Source: Myxococcota bacterium (lineage in GTDB: Bacteria > Myxococcota_A > UBA9042 > DTJE01). From it: a DNA stretch of 43,909 bases. Below the pieces are notes generated by a model. The model had not been told where the DNA came from, did not search any database, and saw only the letters and a list, made by a program, of their open reading frames with translations. The position numbers and the translations under genes were made by a program. Positions 31,349 through 39,890 of this stretch are shown here, piece after piece; position 1 is the first letter of the stretch, and the number at the start of each line of letters is the position of its first letter. The stretch spans positions 1 to 43,909 of the forward strand of contig JAGOKF010000028.1 of the NCBI GenBank assembly GCA_017994695.1. The letters are read 5' to 3'.

Positions 31349-34234
31349 TCAGGGGGCGATCCGGCAGGACACCTGGTAGTCCCACGCCGTGCCCGGCTCG
31401 CCGCCGATGACCCGCACCGTGAAGAAGTCGGTCCGGCCCTTCACGAACAGTCCCGAGACGCTGCCGTAGCCGGGACCGGCGATCCCCCCGGGATAGCGGG
31501 GGTTGCCCTCGTAGGACGCATCGCCCCGCCAGCCCGTCGAGAGGACCACGAGCCCGTCGGGGTACTCCGCCAGGAACATGTCAGGGATCGAGTAGGCATC
31601 GAACTGGAGGTCGAACACGGCCCCCTTGGGAATGGCCGAGATGTCCCAGGTGTCCACGGTTCCCGACGATCCCCCGGAACCGGCGGCCTGCCAGGTGTTG
31701 CAGATGGTCAGGTCGTACTCCCGCTCGGGGACCTCCCCGATGACCACCATCGCGGTGCCGTCGGCGAGGTTCCGGGCCTCGGCCTGGGCCACTGCGTAGA
31801 CGCCGAAGGATCCTTCGGCGGCGAACCGGTGGTAGATCGTCGTCCCCGCCCGGCCTCCCTGGACGGGCAGGACCTGCTGACCCAGGGCCGTCTCGGACCC
31901 GTCGCCGAAGTTCCAGGACAATGTGACGGCGCCGACGCCCGCCGGGATGCCCACCACGTCGATCTGGAAGGGGTATTCGCTTTCCGGGTCCCCGGAGAGG
32001 AACGACGGCACGATGGTCAACTGGGTCCCGACGGTGACCGCCGCCCGGGCGTCGGCCATCTGGGCCCCCGTGTCGGGCCGGAGGACCTGGGCGGTGACGA
32101 TGAAGGACCCCGGCGCCTGCCAGGCATGCCGGATCGAGGTTTCGGCCTTGCCGTCCACGACCGGCTGGTCCTCCTCGCCGGTGGTCCCGTCGCCGAAGTC
32201 CCAGGCGAACCGGACGGTCTGCACCTCGGAGGGGATGCGGTTCGCCTGGAGGGTGAACGGATAGGTCTCGCCCACCTGCCCGCCCTCGATCCGGGAGGGG
32301 TCGATGGTCAGCGAGGTGTCCACCACCACCTCGACCTCCGGCATCTTGTCCGGGTCCCCGATGCCGTAGGGCAGGCCGACGGCCCCGAAGAACCCGTCAT
32401 AGACCCGGACGTTCAGGGCGTACCGGCCGTCCTCCCCTTCCTTCGGCTTCCATTCCTGCTGGACGATGCCATCGGGGGGCATCGTGGCCTCGATCAGCGT
32501 CTTCATGGGCGGGTTCGGAACGGCCTCCGTGGGTTGCGGGAAGGCCACGAAGACCGTCCGCGCCCCCTCGGCCCCGATGGCGTCGGCCCGCAACTGGACC
32601 ACCTCGTCCACGGTCACCTTTCGGGGGCTGGCCCGGAGCCTCGGTTTCGGGGAACCCTTCAGCACCCGCTTGTACTGGAACAGCACCACGTCGATGCTGC
32701 CCATCGAGGGCAGCCCGAGCCTTCGCAGCAGGCGGTTCACCGGGTCCAGCGTCTCCATCAGCGGCGACAAATCCGCCACGACCCCCGCGTAGACGTTCCA
32801 CTCGGGCCCCTTGTAGGACCGTTCCGCCGGGTCGAAGGGCAGGGCCAGGGCCAGGTCGAGGCCCCCGAAGATCTTCAGGCTCACGGTCTTCGCCGCCAGC
32901 AGTTCCCAGTGGGCCAGCTGGATCGACTTGGCCAGGATGGCCCGGAAGAAGGGCTCCAGGGACACCTTGAACTCGTTCTTCATGCCGGCGCTGGCCCCTC
33001 CGAGGGTGACCCCCTCCCCCGTGTCCTGGCGGTCCCGGATCGGGTAGAAGCCGCTGCCGGCGTCGTAGCCGAATCCCACCTTCACCTCGACGCCCTTGTC
33101 CACCTTGGGGCCGTTCAACTTCACTTCCCCGGCGGCGTAGGAGATCTTCAGTTCGAAGCCGAACTCCGGCTTCACGCTGGGGGCGATCCCCACGGGCCCC
33201 AGGAGCGGGAAGAAGGCGAAGGGGATCGTCGCCACCTCCTGGGAGCATTCCAGTTTACCCGTCAATCCCCCGGTCAGCGAGATCTCGCCGAGGGTTCCCA
33301 CGATGGCGGCCTGGCCCCTCAGGTAGAACTCGAACTTCTCCACCGTGCTGGAGACCCAGCCCCGGGTGATCCGGATCTCGACCACGGGGTGCAGCTCGAA
33401 GCGCTGTTCCAGCGAGAAGCCCGAGATCCCCACCTGGACCGTGCTCCCCTCGGTCTTGCACTTCAGCCCCGACAGGGAGAGGGCCGACTGGAGAGCCCCT
33501 TCCTCGTCCGGGGAGGTCTCCTCGGGGGCCTCCCGGGACCAGTCCCGGGAGGTCCGGGTCACGCGGACGCCGTCGTCGTCCAGCACGCCCTCGAAGATCA
33601 CGGGCGCCCCCTCGGCGATCACCGAGAGTTCTTCGAAGACCTCGGTCAGCGTCGCGGGGACGGTCTCCCAGGTCCCCCGGCCGTCATCCTCGTCCACCAC
33701 GTCCACGACGCGGTCCAGCAGTCCCCCGGTCCAGCCCCCGAAGAGCACGGTGCCAATGCCGATGTTCCCGGTGGCCGCGGTCTTCCGGAGGGTCACCCAG
33801 GCCCGATCGCGGGTGTCGGGGTCGGGATACGCGATGCCCTCCAGGGCGTCCCTGGGGACCACCACGGCACCGTCGGCCAGGTCCGCGATGGCGACGACCA
33901 CCACGGCGGGCGGGAGGGCGCCGGCCTTCACGGTGATCGTCGCCGACCCCACCTCGCCGGTCATCGCCGTGACCTGGCCGCCGTCGTCCACCGAGGCCAC
34001 CTCTGGGGCACTGGACTCGAAGGACAGGGCGACGCCCTCGACGACCTTCCCCTTCGGATCGTGGACCCTTGCCTGGATCCGGGCCGTCTGGCCGGCCTCG
34101 AAGAACACCAGGAAACCGTCCGACACGATCTCGATGTAGCCCTCGTCCGGCGGCGACGAGGAGCCGCAACCGCCCGTCGCCACGATGGATCCCAGGACCA
34201 GCGCGGCGGCCCACCGGTTCGACCTTCCTGCCAT
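31349..34234 (-). CDS. Large surface lipoprotein with Ig-like and two PKD domains
   Basis: This 961-residue lipoprotein has signal RWAAALVLGSIVATGGC (Cys23). An Ig-like, Big2-type domain follows (GQTARIQARVHDPKGKVVEG, SSAPEVASVDDGGQVTAMTG). The next 400 residues hold a beta-rich region of unknown type (GQAAIVGTLGEISLTGGLTG, then KLNGPKVDKGVEVKVGFGYD). From about residue 690 two PKD domains appear, marked by FAWDFGDGTTGEEDQ and LSWNFGDGSETALG. A C-terminal domain closes it (YDLTICNTWQAAGSGG). Start: ATG 34234 has GGAGG 6 bases before it. ATGs at 34264 and 34291 lie further upstream and give no better signal peptide. It is probably a surface protein binding glycans or other proteins; no enzymatic motif is seen. 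Confidence 0.85.
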   Translation of the reverse strand: MAGRSNRWAAALVLGSIVATGGCGSSSPPDEGYIEIVSDGFLVFFEAGQTARIQARVHDPKGKVVEGVALSFESSAPEVASVDDGGQVTAMTGEVGSATITVKAGALPPAVVVVAIADLADGAVVVPRDALEGIAYPDPDTRDRAWVTLRKTAATGNIGIGTVLFGGWTGGLLDRVVDVVDEDDGRGTWETVPATLTEVFEELSVIAEGAPVIFEGVLDDDGVRVTRTSRDWSREAPEETSPDEEGALQSALSLSGLKCKTEGSTVQVGISGFSLEQRFELHPVVEIRITRGWVSSTVEKFEFYLRGQAAIVGTLGEISLTGGLTGKLECSQEVATIPFAFFPLLGPVGIAPSVKPEFGFELKISYAAGEVKLNGPKVDKGVEVKVGFGYDAGSGFYPIRDRQDTGEGVTLGGASAGMKNEFKVSLEPFFRAILAKSIQLAHWELLAAKTVSLKIFGGLDLALALPFDPAERSYKGPEWNVYAGVVADLSPLMETLDPVNRLLRRLGLPSMGSIDVVLFQYKRVLKGSPKPRLRASPRKVTVDEVVQLRADAIGAEGARTVFVAFPQPTEAVPNPPMKTLIEATMPPDGIVQQEWKPKEGEDGRYALNVRVYDGFFGAVGLPYGIGDPDKMPEVEVVVDTSLTIDPSRIEGGQVGETYPFTLQANRIPSEVQTVRFAWDFGDGTTGEEDQPVVDGKAETSIRHAWQAPGSFIVTAQVLRPDTGAQMADARAAVTVGTQLTIVPSFLSGDPESEYPFQIDVVGIPAGVGAVTLSWNFGDGSETALGQQVLPVQGGRAGTTIYHRFAAEGSFGVYAVAQAEARNLADGTAMVVIGEVPEREYDLTICNTWQAAGSGGSSGTVDTWDISAIPKGAVFDLQFDAYSIPDMFLAEYPDGLVVLSTGWRGDASYEGNPRYPGGIAGPGYGSVSGLFVKGRTDFFTVRVIGGEPGTAWDYQVSCRIAP

Positions 34235-34302
34235 CTCCATCCTCCTGTCTTCGAACGTCTTCATTGAACCCCTTTCCGGACGCGAAGCCAAGGGGGCGGT
34301 TT

Positions 34303-34321
34303 CCGGGGACCCGGTCCCCGG
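34303..34321 (-). terminator. Stable hairpin between DUF1846 gene and lipoprotein gene
   Basis: CCGGGGAC-CCG-GTCCCCGG is a perfect 8-bp stem with a 3-base loop, just after the DUF1846 stop on the minus strand. An outer pair, CGAAGCC (34283-34289) and GGCTTCG (34320-34326), could extend an alternative fold. There is no U-tract. Confidence 0.45.
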
Positions 34322-34345
34322 CTTCGTTGTTCGGATCCGGGTCGT

Positions 34346-35878
34346 TCAGGACACGAACAGATTGTTGGTTTCGAAACTGGGCACGCAGGTCAGGTTCACG
34401 CCGAGGCGCCGGAGGGCCTTCTCGTCCCCGGGGCCGGGGATGTGGGTCAGGTGGACCTCGCAGCCCCGCAGCCGCGGCAGCTGCTCCATGGCCAGGCCGG
34501 CGGCCGGATTGGTGGTGGCGCTGATCGACAGGGCGATCAGGGTTTCGTCCAGGGACAGGCTCGGGGAGTCCCCGCCGTAGACCTGCCGCTTCAGGGTCCC
34601 GATGGACTCCATCACGCTGGGGCTCAGGAGGTCCAGGCGGTCGGGCAGCCCCGCGAGCCGCTTCGCGGCATTCAGCACCAGCGCCGACGCTGCGTGCATG
34701 ACCGGGGAATTCCGGCCCGTGACCCGGGTCCCGTCGGGCAGCTGGATCGCCGCGCCCACGAAGACCCCCCGGTGCCCCTTGATCCCCGCCGCCTGGGCCT
34801 CCTCGGCCGCCCGGCGGGCCTCCCGGACCACGGCCCGGTCCTCGGGGTCGATGTCGTGCTCCTGCATCAGGCGCTCGATCCGCTGCACGGCCTCGGCACT
34901 GCCGTTGCCGCTGACGTGGTCGCAGGCGGACCGGTAGTAGCGGCGGCGGATCTCCTCCCGGGCCGCCTCCCGGGCCGCGTCGTCGTCGATGATGGCGAAT
35001 CCCGCCCGGTTGACCCCCATGTCCGTCGGGGACTGGTAGAGGGACCGGTCGCCGCTGATCCGTTCCAGGATGCGCCGGAGCAGCGGGAAGGCCTCGACGT
35101 CCCGGTTGTAGTTCACCGCGGCGACCCCGTAGGCCTCCAGGTGGAAGGGGTCGATCACGTTGACGTCGCCCAGGTCGGCCGTGGCCGCCTCGTAGGCCGC
35201 GTTGACCGGGTGCCGGAGGGGGAGGTTCCAGATGGGGAAGGTCTCGAACTTGGCGTAGCCCGCCCGGTTCCCGCGCCGGTGCTCGTGGTACACCTGGGAC
35301 AGGCAGGTTCCCAGATTGCCGCTGTTGGGTCCCGGGGCGGTCACCACGACCAGGGGCCGCTCGGTGGCGATCCAGGGGTTGGCGCCGTAGCCGGCATCGC
35401 TGACGGTCCGGTCCACGTTGGCGGCGTAGTCGGCGATGGGCCGGTGGAGGTACACCTGGATGCCCCGCCGTTCCAGGCGATCCCGGAAGGCGATGGCCGC
35501 GGGCTGGTCCTGGAAGCGGGTGATCACCACCGCCCGGACCAGCAGTTCCCATTCCCGCAGATCGTCGATCAGCTTGAAGGTGTCCGAGTCGTAGGTGATG
35601 CCGAAGTCCGCCCGGACCTTGCGCCGCTCGATGTCCCCGGCGTGGATGCAGATCAGGATCTCCGCCTGGTCCCGGATCTGCTGGAGCATCCGCATCTTGA
35701 CGTTCGGGTCGAAGCCGGGCAGCACCCGGGCCGCGTGGTAGTCGAAGAGCAGCTTGCCGCCGAACTCCAGGTAGAGTTTGTCGAACCGGGAGACCCGCTG
35801 GAGGATCGCCTCGGCCTGCTCGGCCAGGTAGCGGTCGTTGTCGAAGGCCCGGGGTCCGTGGACGACGGTCCGGTACAT
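34346..35878 (-). CDS. DUF1846 (UPF0371) family protein
   Basis: This 510-residue cytoplasmic protein clearly belongs to UPF0371. The N-terminal FDNDRYLAEQAEAILQRV, KLYLEFGGKLLFDYHAARVLPGFDPN, ILICIHAGDIERRKVRADFGITYD and LVVVTAPGPNSGNLGTCLSQVYHE are near-universal in the family. Later PIWNLPLRHPVNAAYEAATADLGDVNVIDPFHLEAYG and GVFVGAAIQLPDGTRVTGRNSP are also conserved. The length is normal (about 500). The biochemical role of the family is not established to my knowledge. Start 35878 (MYRTVVHGPRAFDND) has AGGAG 10 bases upstream; ATG 35920 with AAGGA is an alternative that adds 14 residues. The gene follows the AGCS symporter on the same strand, but a hairpin lies between them, so co-transcription is uncertain. 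Confidence 0.93.
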   Translation of the reverse strand: MYRTVVHGPRAFDNDRYLAEQAEAILQRVSRFDKLYLEFGGKLLFDYHAARVLPGFDPNVKMRMLQQIRDQAEILICIHAGDIERRKVRADFGITYDSDTFKLIDDLREWELLVRAVVITRFQDQPAAIAFRDRLERRGIQVYLHRPIADYAANVDRTVSDAGYGANPWIATERPLVVVTAPGPNSGNLGTCLSQVYHEHRRGNRAGYAKFETFPIWNLPLRHPVNAAYEAATADLGDVNVIDPFHLEAYGVAAVNYNRDVEAFPLLRRILERISGDRSLYQSPTDMGVNRAGFAIIDDDAAREAAREEIRRRYYRSACDHVSGNGSAEAVQRIERLMQEHDIDPEDRAVVREARRAAEEAQAAGIKGHRGVFVGAAIQLPDGTRVTGRNSPVMHAASALVLNAAKRLAGLPDRLDLLSPSVMESIGTLKRQVYGGDSPSLSLDETLIALSISATTNPAAGLAMEQLPRLRGCEVHLTHIPGPGDEKALRRLGVNLTCVPSFETNNLFVS

Positions 35879-35939
35879 GCCGGGGGTCTCCTGCTGGGGC
35901 CCGCCGGGTTGTAGTCCCATCCGGGATCCTTTTCAAGGG

Positions 35940-35960
35940 CCGGAACCGCGGGGGTTCCGG
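35940..35960 (-). terminator. Strong hairpin after AGCS symporter gene
   Basis: CCGGAACC-GCGGG-GGTTCCGG is a perfect 8-bp stem with a 5-base loop, 26 bases after the AGCS stop on the minus strand. No U-tract follows, as elsewhere in this GC-rich window. It is the best terminator candidate for the transporter operon. Confidence 0.5.
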
Positions 35961-35986
35961 ACCGCCCGGGGATCTTCCGAGCGCCG

Positions 35987-37402
35987 TCAGGCCCGGGTCG
36001 GCCGGTGTTCCATCGCGAAGTATTCCCTCGTCCGCCGGACGACCTCGGGGGACAGGATCAGCAGGGCGACCAGGTTGGGGACGGTCATCAGCGTCAGCAC
36101 CGCGTCGACGAACTTCCAGACCATCTCCTTGGCCCAGACCGCGCCGATGAAGACGAACACGCAGTAGAGGTAGCGGTAGGGCAGCACGAACCGGCGGCCC
36201 AGCAGGTAGCCCACCGCCCGGTCGCCGTAGTAGGACCAGGAAATGGCCGTGGTGAACGAGAACAGCAGCAGCGAGATCGAGACGACCGCCCCCCCGACCT
36301 GGATGCCCAGCACCTGGATGTTCAGGCCCGTCTCGAAGGCCTGGTAGGACATCGCGGCACCCATCTTCCCCGAGGACCAGGCCCCCGTGAGCAGCAGCAC
36401 CATGCCGGTCCCCGTGCAGATGATCAGGGTGTCCACCAGGGGTTCCATCAGTGCCACGAGCCCCTCCCGGACCGGGAACTCGGTCCGGGCGGCCGCGTGG
36501 GCGATGGGGGCCGACCCCTGCCCTGCCTCGTTGCTGAAGAGGCCCCGGGCGATGCCGTACCGGGCGGTCAGCAGGAAGGTGGAACCGACGAAGCCCCCCG
36601 TCGCCGCGGTGCCGGTGAAGGCCCCCTCGAAGACCAGGCGGAACATCTCGGGGATGCGGTCGTACTCGAAGGCGATCACGGCCAGGCAGGCCGTCACGTA
36701 GAGGATGGCCATCAGGGGGACCAGCCGCTCGGCCACCGAGGCGATGCGCCGGATGCCCCCCAGGATCACCGCGCCGACCAGGCCCGCCAGCACGATCCCC
36801 GACAGCCAGGTGGGGATGCGCAGGCCGTCCCCGAGGTCGAAGGAGTGGATGGCGTCGGCCATCGAGTTGCTCTGGGCCATGTTGCCGGTCCCGAGGCTGC
36901 ACATCACGGTGCCGACGGCGAAGAGGATCGCCAGGGGCCTCGCCGCCGGGCCCAGGACTCGGGAGGCGGCCCGCTCGATGTAGTACATGGGGCCGCCGCT
37001 GACGCTGCCGTCCGGGTGGACCTCCCGGTACTGCTGGGCCAGCGTGCACTCGGCGTACTTGGTCGCCATGCCGAAGAAGCCGGTCATCCAGAGCCAGAAG
37101 AGGGCCCCGGGTCCGCCGTAGTAGATCGCCAGGGCCACTCCCGCGATGTTGCCGGTGCCCACCGTGGCCGAGAGGGCCGTGCAGAGGGCCTGGAAATGGC
37201 TCACGTCGCCGTGGTCCCCGGGCCGGTCGTAGCGGCCCATCACCAGGTCCGTCGCGTGGCGCAGTCCCCAGACCTGGATGAATCGCAGGCGCAGCGTGAA
37301 CCACAGTCCCACGGGGAGCAGCAGGGCCATCAGGGCGTAGGTGCCCACGTAGGTGTTGTAGGCGTCCAGGATCCGGCCGATCGCCTGGCTGATGTCGTTC
37401 AT
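35987..37402 (-). CDS. Sodium:alanine/glycine symporter, AGCS family
   Basis: This 471-residue inner-membrane transporter has about 11 helices. AGCS family marks include ATVGTGNIAGVALAIYYGGPGALFWLW, FFGMATKYAECTLAQQYR, VSGGPMYYIER, LFSNEAGQGSAPIAHAAA and GMVLLLTGAW. It would import alanine, glycine or D-alanine with sodium. The length is typical (450-540). Its ATG begins one base after the stop of the NSS symporter gene (TGA-C-ATG), so translation is coupled. A partial alanine dehydrogenase gene 6 kb away (43352) would fit alanine use as nitrogen and carbon source, though it is not in the same operon. Confidence 0.95.
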   Translation of the reverse strand: MNDISQAIGRILDAYNTYVGTYALMALLLPVGLWFTLRLRFIQVWGLRHATDLVMGRYDRPGDHGDVSHFQALCTALSATVGTGNIAGVALAIYYGGPGALFWLWMTGFFGMATKYAECTLAQQYREVHPDGSVSGGPMYYIERAASRVLGPAARPLAILFAVGTVMCSLGTGNMAQSNSMADAIHSFDLGDGLRIPTWLSGIVLAGLVGAVILGGIRRIASVAERLVPLMAILYVTACLAVIAFEYDRIPEMFRLVFEGAFTGTAATGGFVGSTFLLTARYGIARGLFSNEAGQGSAPIAHAAARTEFPVREGLVALMEPLVDTLIICTGTGMVLLLTGAWSSGKMGAAMSYQAFETGLNIQVLGIQVGGAVVSISLLLFSFTTAISWSYYGDRAVGYLLGRRFVLPYRYLYCVFVFIGAVWAKEMVWKFVDAVLTLMTVPNLVALLILSPEVVRRTREYFAMEHRPTRA

Positions 37403-37403
37403 G

Positions 37404-38777
37404 TCAACTGAGGTCCTTCCCGGTGACGACCATCATCAACAGCCCCAGGATGGCCAGGGGGGCCACGACCCGGAGGGCCAGGCGGAACAGCCGGAAGGCC
37501 GGGCCGTCCCTCCGGAGTCCCAGTTCCTCGGCCACGGCATCCGCCGGGAGGAACCAGCCCACGAAGACGGCCGTCCCGAGGCCTCCGAGGGGCAGCATCC
37601 AGTTGGCCGCCAGGTGGTCCAGGGTCGCCAGCAGCCCGTCCTTGCCCTCGAAGAACCGGAACGAGGACAGGGCGGGGCTCGCCCCGAGCGACAGGGCGCA
37701 GGCGACGGACCCGACCCAGATGACCGCCGCCGAGAGGACCGTGGCCCGGGATCGCCGCAACCCCCAGCGGTCCACCAGGAAGGACGTCGCCACCTCCCCG
37801 AGGCTGATGGTCGATGTCAGCGCGGCGAAGGCCACCAGGACGTAGAACAGAGGACCCAGGACCACCCCGCCGGGCATCTGCGTGTAGAAGAGCTCCGGCA
37901 GCGTCACGAAGAGCATGACCACGGTGGACCCCGAGACCCTCTCGGAAAGGCCCGGGATGCTGTGGAGCAGCGAGAACATCACCATCGCCGCCACCAGGGC
38001 CACCGCGGTGTCCAGCCCCACGACCCACGCGGCGGTCCGGCCGATCCGCTCCTTCGGCGACAGGTAGGACCCGTAGGCCACCATCGCTCCGAGGCCCAGG
38101 GACAGGCTGAAGAAGGCCTGTCCGACCCCGAGCAGCGCCCCCTGGGGAGGCAGGTCCTGGAACCGCGGGGCGAACAGGTGCCGCAGTCCCTCGCCGGACC
38201 CGGGCAGAGACAGGGCGGTGACCAGCAGGTAGGCCAGGATCGCCAGCAGCCCCGGCATCATGACCTTGGAGGCCCGCTCGATCCCCGACCCGACGCCCCG
38301 ATAGACCACGAAGGCGGTCAGGAGGGAGAACGCCGTCGTCAGCAGCACCTGCTGGGGACCGTCGGCCAGGAAGGCCGGGAACCGGGCCCCGGCGTCTGCC
38401 GGATAGCCCTGGAAGGACCACTCCAGGCACAGCACGAAGGACCGGATCGACCAGCCGGCGATCACGGTGTAGTAGGACAGGATCACCACCCCCGAGAGGA
38501 CGCCCAGGGCCCCGAGTCCGGCCCACCCGGGGCCCCCGAGGGCCGCGAAGGCCGGCACCGCGCTGGCCTGGGCCCGCCGTCCCACCAGGATCTCGGCCAT
38601 CATCAGCGGGAAGCCCAGGATCGCCACCGCGACCAGGTAGGTGGCGACGAAGGCCCCGCCGCCGTTCTCCCAGCAGAGATAGGGGAACTTCCACAGGTTG
38701 CCGAGGCCCACGGCGGAACCGGCCGCCGCCAGGATGAACCCCAGATGGGACCCCCAGGTCCCCCGATCCCCCCGCAT
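37404..38777 (-). CDS. Neurotransmitter:sodium symporter (NSS/SNF) family transporter
   Basis: This 457-residue protein has the LeuT fold with about 11-12 helices. The N-terminus SHLGFILAAAGSAVGLGNLWKFPYLC contains the unwound TM1 sodium and amino-acid site (GSAVGLGNLWKFPY). ENGGGAFVATYL in TM2, SYYTVIAGWSIRS in TM3 and GQAFFSLSLGLGAMVAYGSY in TM6 are family marks. Bacterial members take up amino acids such as Trp, Tyr, Leu or Gly. The ATG at 38777 has GGGAGGGG 5 bases before it; the longer open frame upstream covers the divergent promoter of the next gene. Its stop is one base from the AGCS start, so two different sodium-coupled amino-acid carriers are made together. Confidence 0.94.
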   Translation of the reverse strand: MRGDRGTWGSHLGFILAAAGSAVGLGNLWKFPYLCWENGGGAFVATYLVAVAILGFPLMMAEILVGRRAQASAVPAFAALGGPGWAGLGALGVLSGVVILSYYTVIAGWSIRSFVLCLEWSFQGYPADAGARFPAFLADGPQQVLLTTAFSLLTAFVVYRGVGSGIERASKVMMPGLLAILAYLLVTALSLPGSGEGLRHLFAPRFQDLPPQGALLGVGQAFFSLSLGLGAMVAYGSYLSPKERIGRTAAWVVGLDTAVALVAAMVMFSLLHSIPGLSERVSGSTVVMLFVTLPELFYTQMPGGVVLGPLFYVLVAFAALTSTISLGEVATSFLVDRWGLRRSRATVLSAAVIWVGSVACALSLGASPALSSFRFFEGKDGLLATLDHLAANWMLPLGGLGTAVFVGWFLPADAVAEELGLRRDGPAFRLFRLALRVVAPLAILGLLMMVVTGKDLS

Positions 38778-38857
38778 CGGGACCCCTCCCGGATCCAGTG
38801 GTGCGGTGAGGCTATCACGAGGGCCGGGGTTCCAAGAAGGAAAACCTCCGGGAAATG

Positions 38858-38866
38858 TGCCAGAAT
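38858..38866 (+). promoter_or_regulatory. Putative extended -10 (TGCCAGAAT)
   Basis: TGC plus CAGAAT in the 149-base divergent gap would start transcription near 38873, 54 bases before the ATG at 38927. No -35 is visible. Confidence 0.35.
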
Positions 38867-38926
38867 GGGCGGGCCCCTGGAGCATCGGCCGGTCGCGGGA
38901 GTCGGGACCTCCGCGGGAGATTCGAG

Positions 38927-39862
38927 ATGATGGGAAAGAGCCTTCGCTGGTGGGCCTTGTGGGCATGGCTCCTCCCGGCCGCGGCGGCCGCCGGGGAGCG
39001 GGTGGGCGTCGTGGTGGAGGGGCCGCCCGACGGGTCCGGGGCCCTGCTGAGCCTGCTGCGGACCGAGGTGGAGAACCGGGGGCTGGCCGCGGTTCCCCTC
39101 CGGGGGGCCCGCATGACGGAGGAGGAGGTCCCCGCCTGGGCCGAGGAGGCCGAGAGGTCCTCCCTGCAGCGGGTGCTGGTGCTGACGGTGATCCCGCTGG
39201 AGAGCCGGACGGTGTTCGCGCTGGCCGATCGCCGGGTTCCGGGCCTGGAGGCCGCCCGGGCCGAGCGCATCACCGCGGCCTCCCTGGACGAGGCCGACGT
39301 GCTGGTCCCCCGGCTGGTGGAGGCGGTGCTGGGGCGGCTTCCGGTCCGGGAGACCGCCACGCTGGACCGGGTGGCCGAGGCCGAGACGGCGGCCTGGCAG
39401 AGCCGTCCGGGGCAGTTCCTGTGGGGCATCGGCATCCCCTTCGGGGCGGCGATCCGCCGGGGCGGACAGATCTCCTACGGGGCGGCCGTGCGCCTGGCCT
39501 TCGAGATGGCCCAGGCCCGGGTGGACCTGAACCTGACCTCCCAGTTCAACGCGGGGCCCGAGAGACTGCGCTACGGCAACTTCGCCCTGGAGGCCTTCTG
39601 GCTGGCGCTCCAGAAGGACGTCTCGCCGTACCTGGGGGGCGGGCTGGGCTACGCGGTGATGGAGGTCGGGGACTCCATCGGGGACCTGAACGGCGGGCTG
39701 GTCTTCAACGTCCGGGGCGGCGTGGAGTTCTTCCGCCTGCAGCGGTGGCGGCTGCTGCTGGACGTCGGGGTCGCCCTGCCGGTCTTCCGCCTGCACCGGG
39801 ATTCCCCCTCGACCCGGTACTGGATCCCGGTCTTCACGACCACGCTCTGCTTCCTGTGGTAG
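38927..39862 (+). CDS. Exported protein with C-terminal beta-barrel-like region
   Basis: This 311-residue protein has a clear signal peptide (LRWWALWAWLLPAAAAAG). Residues about 28-150 form an alpha/beta region (RVGVVVEGPPDGSGALLSLL, LQRVLVLTVIPLESRTVFALAD, DEADVLVPRLVEAVLGRLP). From about residue 170 alternating strands with aromatic and glycine positions (WGIGIPFGAAIRRGGQISYG, VSPYLGGGLGYAVMEVG, FNVRGGVEFF) resemble outer-membrane beta-barrels, ending in Trp (FLW). A GGGAGA lies 6 bases before the ATG at 38927; an adjacent ATG at 38930 is equally possible. It is followed after 28 bases by a second outer-membrane-type gene. No family name can be given. Confidence 0.78.
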   Translation: MMGKSLRWWALWAWLLPAAAAAGERVGVVVEGPPDGSGALLSLLRTEVENRGLAAVPLRGARMTEEEVPAWAEEAERSSLQRVLVLTVIPLESRTVFALADRRVPGLEAARAERITAASLDEADVLVPRLVEAVLGRLPVRETATLDRVAEAETAAWQSRPGQFLWGIGIPFGAAIRRGGQISYGAAVRLAFEMAQARVDLNLTSQFNAGPERLRYGNFALEAFWLALQKDVSPYLGGGLGYAVMEVGDSIGDLNGGLVFNVRGGVEFFRLQRWRLLLDVGVALPVFRLHRDSPSTRYWIPVFTTTLCFLW

Positions 39863-39890
39863 ACCCGGCGGGCTGCCGGACGGAGGACCC

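Noticed and set aside
33684-37304. Minus-strand open frame of about 1200 codons across DUF1846 and AGCS genes in another frame
   Set aside because: The composition is His/Arg/Gly/Pro-rich and it crosses gene borders and two hairpins. The correct frames encode well-known families.
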